9,000 nucleotides of DNA. Origin: Candidatus Omnitrophota bacterium. GTDB lineage: Bacteria > Omnitrophota > Gorgyraeia > JABMRN01. Made by a program: the position numbers and the translations under genes. Under the pieces are notes generated by a model. That model did no database searches. It was not told the origin of the DNA and saw nothing but the letters and a program-made list of their open reading frames with translations. Of the stretch, positions 7,801 through 9,000 are shown in pieces (positions within the stretch are counted from its first letter, which is position 1; every line of letters begins with the position of its first letter). The DNA is taken from the NCBI GenBank assembly GCA_028702395.1, contig JAQVOV010000059.1:1-9000 (forward strand), written 5' to 3'.

Positions 7801-9000
7801 GATGGTCAAATACAAGTGAAAAACTTACAACTATATTTGAAGGTAAAGATTGGCGCTCACTTGTTTCGAGCATAACAGAGATCAGGGATTATTTGGCTAC
7901 TAAGAATTTAGATGTAACTCCATTAACAGCAGAAATAAATAGGATTCAAAAGATAATATATTCTGAGGAGAAAGAAGGTTCAAAAAAGTTAGCAGAAAAA
8001 CTTCATGCACCGCTTGACCCAAACTCTTCTGATGCTAAAGCCTTTCTTAAAGGAGGATATAGTAAAGAACTTGATGGGGCAACTGTAGAAGAAGCGATAG
8101 ATGCAGACGTTAAAGTTGGTGCCGGTGTTGAAGCTGGTGCAGCTATAGATGGATCGTTCGCTACAGATGAACAAGGTGAGCAGGGATATTATACTCATAG
8201 AGGAAGAAATATGTTCTTCAAGATCGTTGAAGCTATGAAGAGCTTTTTTGTTGATAGAGAAAGAATTAATAATAAACCTATAAAGGTCATTATTAAATGC
8301 GGTATAGGCGGACAGCATACACCATTTCAAGCTATTGCAAATGTTTTTAATAGACTTTTCAATAAAGTAATAGTAGTTGGCGAATATGAGCTTGGTAAAG
8401 ATTATGAAAAAGGCATACAACAATTATTGGATCAAACAGGTGCGTCTTGGGATCAAGTGGCAGTTGTTCCGAGTTCAAAATCAGGGTCTACCGATGAAAC
8501 AATGTTAGTATATGGGGATATATTAAAGGCATTGTTCAAGAATATTGCCATATTGAAAAATAATAATGTAAACGGTGAAAGATTTGCTGATGTTGTTTTC
8601 AATACTTTACATGAAATGAATTTTGTACAAGGGAAAGAAAAAGCAGGGAAAGACCTGTTTATTGTCGATGAACAAGTTTGGGGCACATATCATTTTATAA
8701 AATTAATTCACAATAAATGCATAGAAGAAGGTGTTGTAATTGAAGAAGAGATTGTTCAAAAAATATTTGCTACAGTTTTAGGTAATATGTTCTTTGAAAC
8801 TACGGATAGACCTGAGGATAGCAGGCTTTCTGCTTTTGCAAGAAACTCAGGGCTTATGGCTATTCTTGGAGACAATGCCCCTGGTTTTGGTGCTATGTAC
8901 GATAATGTAGGAGGCAGATGGACCGCAGATGTCCATATGATGAGTTTTCTTGCTTATGCTAAAAGCAAAAGATTTATATATGAAAATGCCGAAAGAGAAT
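4809..9000 (+). CDS. Giant exported-type fusion of phosphoglucomutase/phosphomannomutase-like and phosphoglucose-isomerase-like domains (3' partial)
   Basis: The frame is open for 1,397 codons from an ATG with a strong ribosome-binding site and runs off the window. Residues 1-27 form a signal peptide, and residues about 30-425 are not recognised. Residues about 430-1020 carry all four alpha-D-phosphohexomutase signatures: YDVRG (433-437), the serine loop SHGAPHKNGFK (532-542, compare SHNPxxxNGxK), the metal loop DCDADR (715-720, compare DGDGDR), the sugar loop EASGH (854-858), and the phosphate loop RWSNTSEKL (998-1006, compare RPSGTEPKL). From about residue 1155, isomerase signatures appear: GIGG (1165-1168), SKSGSTDET (1223-1231, compare SKTFTTxET), and VGGRW (1367-1371, compare VGGRYS). 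Known roles are glucose-6-P/glucose-1-P (or mannose equivalent) interconversion and fructose-6-P/glucose-6-P isomerisation. The mutase region is longer than the usual 450 or so residues, and several loop residues are substituted, so activity and substrate are uncertain. Confidence 0.9.
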   Translation, partial: MLLSKKVLKFFSFLLIPVFFVSSTSFSLDNDLQKRNVSTLGAPALSDADLLLDADSQLPAIEEVLAKRKLSVREYALMFMSSYIRAHKNSSGLQKNMVEAFDRSVDQNKTDRNVIEIRSILEDETLFAQTCKSIDDEDKRNLCYAEAPLRPYSSDMPILTNITDEQVHEQLDEVIKKAFAGDAIGPKKTDLYFENERVMEFLKKNELDVLADIFKDLLSSSTDPDQKGLKIALPLKGNVTEKPVITVFKSKSPFLTIEDGTRIYGHASDNGIMVIDRGNIKQTSMLIVFELLRYLAVPNNVVMDYYNQFMNDYSEIPLLSKELRGVINHEVGKALINNGKRPEDLLKNITYYRGQNKVRMPNYMNNERSIAFAEEGDPLGYLFEKAVKGDLQAYNKIVDMPQDEIVAYFEDQVQQKDLIDKLPADMFGFGKGYDVRGNAQESKDGAVDLTAENLFIIGKLLGTHFLKTGQKALLTGDIRHHTPILRYVMALGLASVGVKADYCPDFITTGALNLLSTENIDKDTVMVQVSGSHGAPHKNGFKIKLDRGNGSLDPLYAEPLEELWSQRKEIAEKFNEKKPESINVGTRQGLLEKVVEILDETLPELTKDEITVIDTRAGAAGPMVKMLFAKRGFEVIEIEGVVDPGKVSELVKQSWVLKNHKKIAVVINGTPDPDMGAGIWDPSKPEALKDTQSVVNAINTTRTGSMPLAIGGVFDCDADRISAILEDGRDVPAFEMTLPYYQRFLLHPDNQEVIKKLVLSGMTPIRIACDVRANSKLLSLIDNINKKLQDETGVTDKNFIEGIYIATGYPPQLGFMVENIKRIDDFVSAKEMLQNDSEFMEKLAQLKKTYFTAEASGHNFFHVSKAYPNRVCDCAVAGLITLMSIRETMPKLECPILNIQGKNLTDLFDNFPGAYSSREVNINIPNAIKISTAHEAGKWMKEVFGSRLKETTGKIVYVDGIPQSEQEHDYFVQPKDDGYVVVAGYKMQLEDGRTALVRWSNTSEKLTTIFEGKDWRSLVSSITEIRDYLATKNLDVTPLTAEINRIQKIIYSEEKEGSKKLAEKLHAPLDPNSSDAKAFLKGGYSKELDGATVEEAIDADVKVGAGVEAGAAIDGSFATDEQGEQGYYTHRGRNMFFKIVEAMKSFFVDRERINNKPIKVIIKCGIGGQHTPFQAIANVFNRLFNKVIVVGEYELGKDYEKGIQQLLDQTGASWDQVAVVPSSKSGSTDETMLVYGDILKALFKNIAILKNNNVNGERFADVVFNTLHEMNFVQGKEKAGKDLFIVDEQVWGTYHFIKLIHNKCIEEGVVIEEEIVQKIFATVLGNMFFETTDRPEDSRLSAFARNSGLMAILGDNAPGFGAMYDNVGGRWTADVHMMSFLAYAKSKRFIYENAERE

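Noticed and set aside
7989..8686. Minus-strand open frames opposite the second large gene (7989-8423, 8453-8686)
   Set aside because: They are antisense to the linker and isomerase-like region, where the plus frame has conserved motifs, and they look like compositional shadows.
261..9000. Genome-wide use of TGA as Trp or Gly (codes 4 or 25)
   Set aside because: About 2,800 codons in the two large genes contain no TGA. Trp is written TGG and Gly is written GGN throughout.
4809..9000. Many GATC sites as a possible replication or methylation signal
   Set aside because: They arise from common codon pairs such as Asp-Leu (GAT CTT) and Ile codons after purine-ending codons. They show no clustering in non-coding DNA.

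Overview
The window is AT-rich bacterial DNA filled almost entirely by two very long plus-strand reading frames, each coding for a multidomain protein of about 1,400 residues or more. Giant chimeric proteins that carry sugar-metabolism enzyme modules between unknown spacer and protease-like modules resemble those of Omnitrophota (candidate phylum OP3) genomes. That assignment rests on architecture alone and is tentative; there is no rRNA, tRNA or other marker gene here.

Layout: (1) Bases 3-260 are coding in character and in frame with the first large gene, but are cut by two TGA codons (27-29, 72-74). The usable start, TTG at 261, is therefore probably not the ancestral start. (2) Bases 261-4514 encode a 1,417-residue protein: a zincin-like module with HELYH, a UDP-glucose pyrophosphorylase-like (UDPGP family) core, a second zincin-like module with a disabled motif (HAVEH), a beta-rich possibly cupin-like segment, and an unrecognised C-terminus. 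(3) Bases 4515-4808 are intergenic. They hold a strong intrinsic terminator, a perfect 58-bp palindrome with no spacer, and a leader ending in a strong Shine-Dalgarno sequence. (4) Bases 4809-9000 are an open frame of at least 1,397 codons that runs off the right edge: a signal peptide, about 400 residues of unknown sequence, a complete four-domain phosphoglucomutase/phosphomannomutase-like region, and a phosphoglucose-isomerase-like region that is cut by the window end.

Read together, the three enzyme-like modules match three consecutive steps: fructose-6-P to glucose-6-P (isomerase), glucose-6-P to glucose-1-P (mutase), and glucose-1-P to UDP-glucose (uridylyltransferase). They sit on two adjacent giant polypeptides, and the second starts with an export signal, which is unusual for enzymes normally found in the cytoplasm. 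Several catalytic motifs are conserved in position but altered in sequence, so activity is not assured. The terminator suggests that the two genes are transcribed separately.
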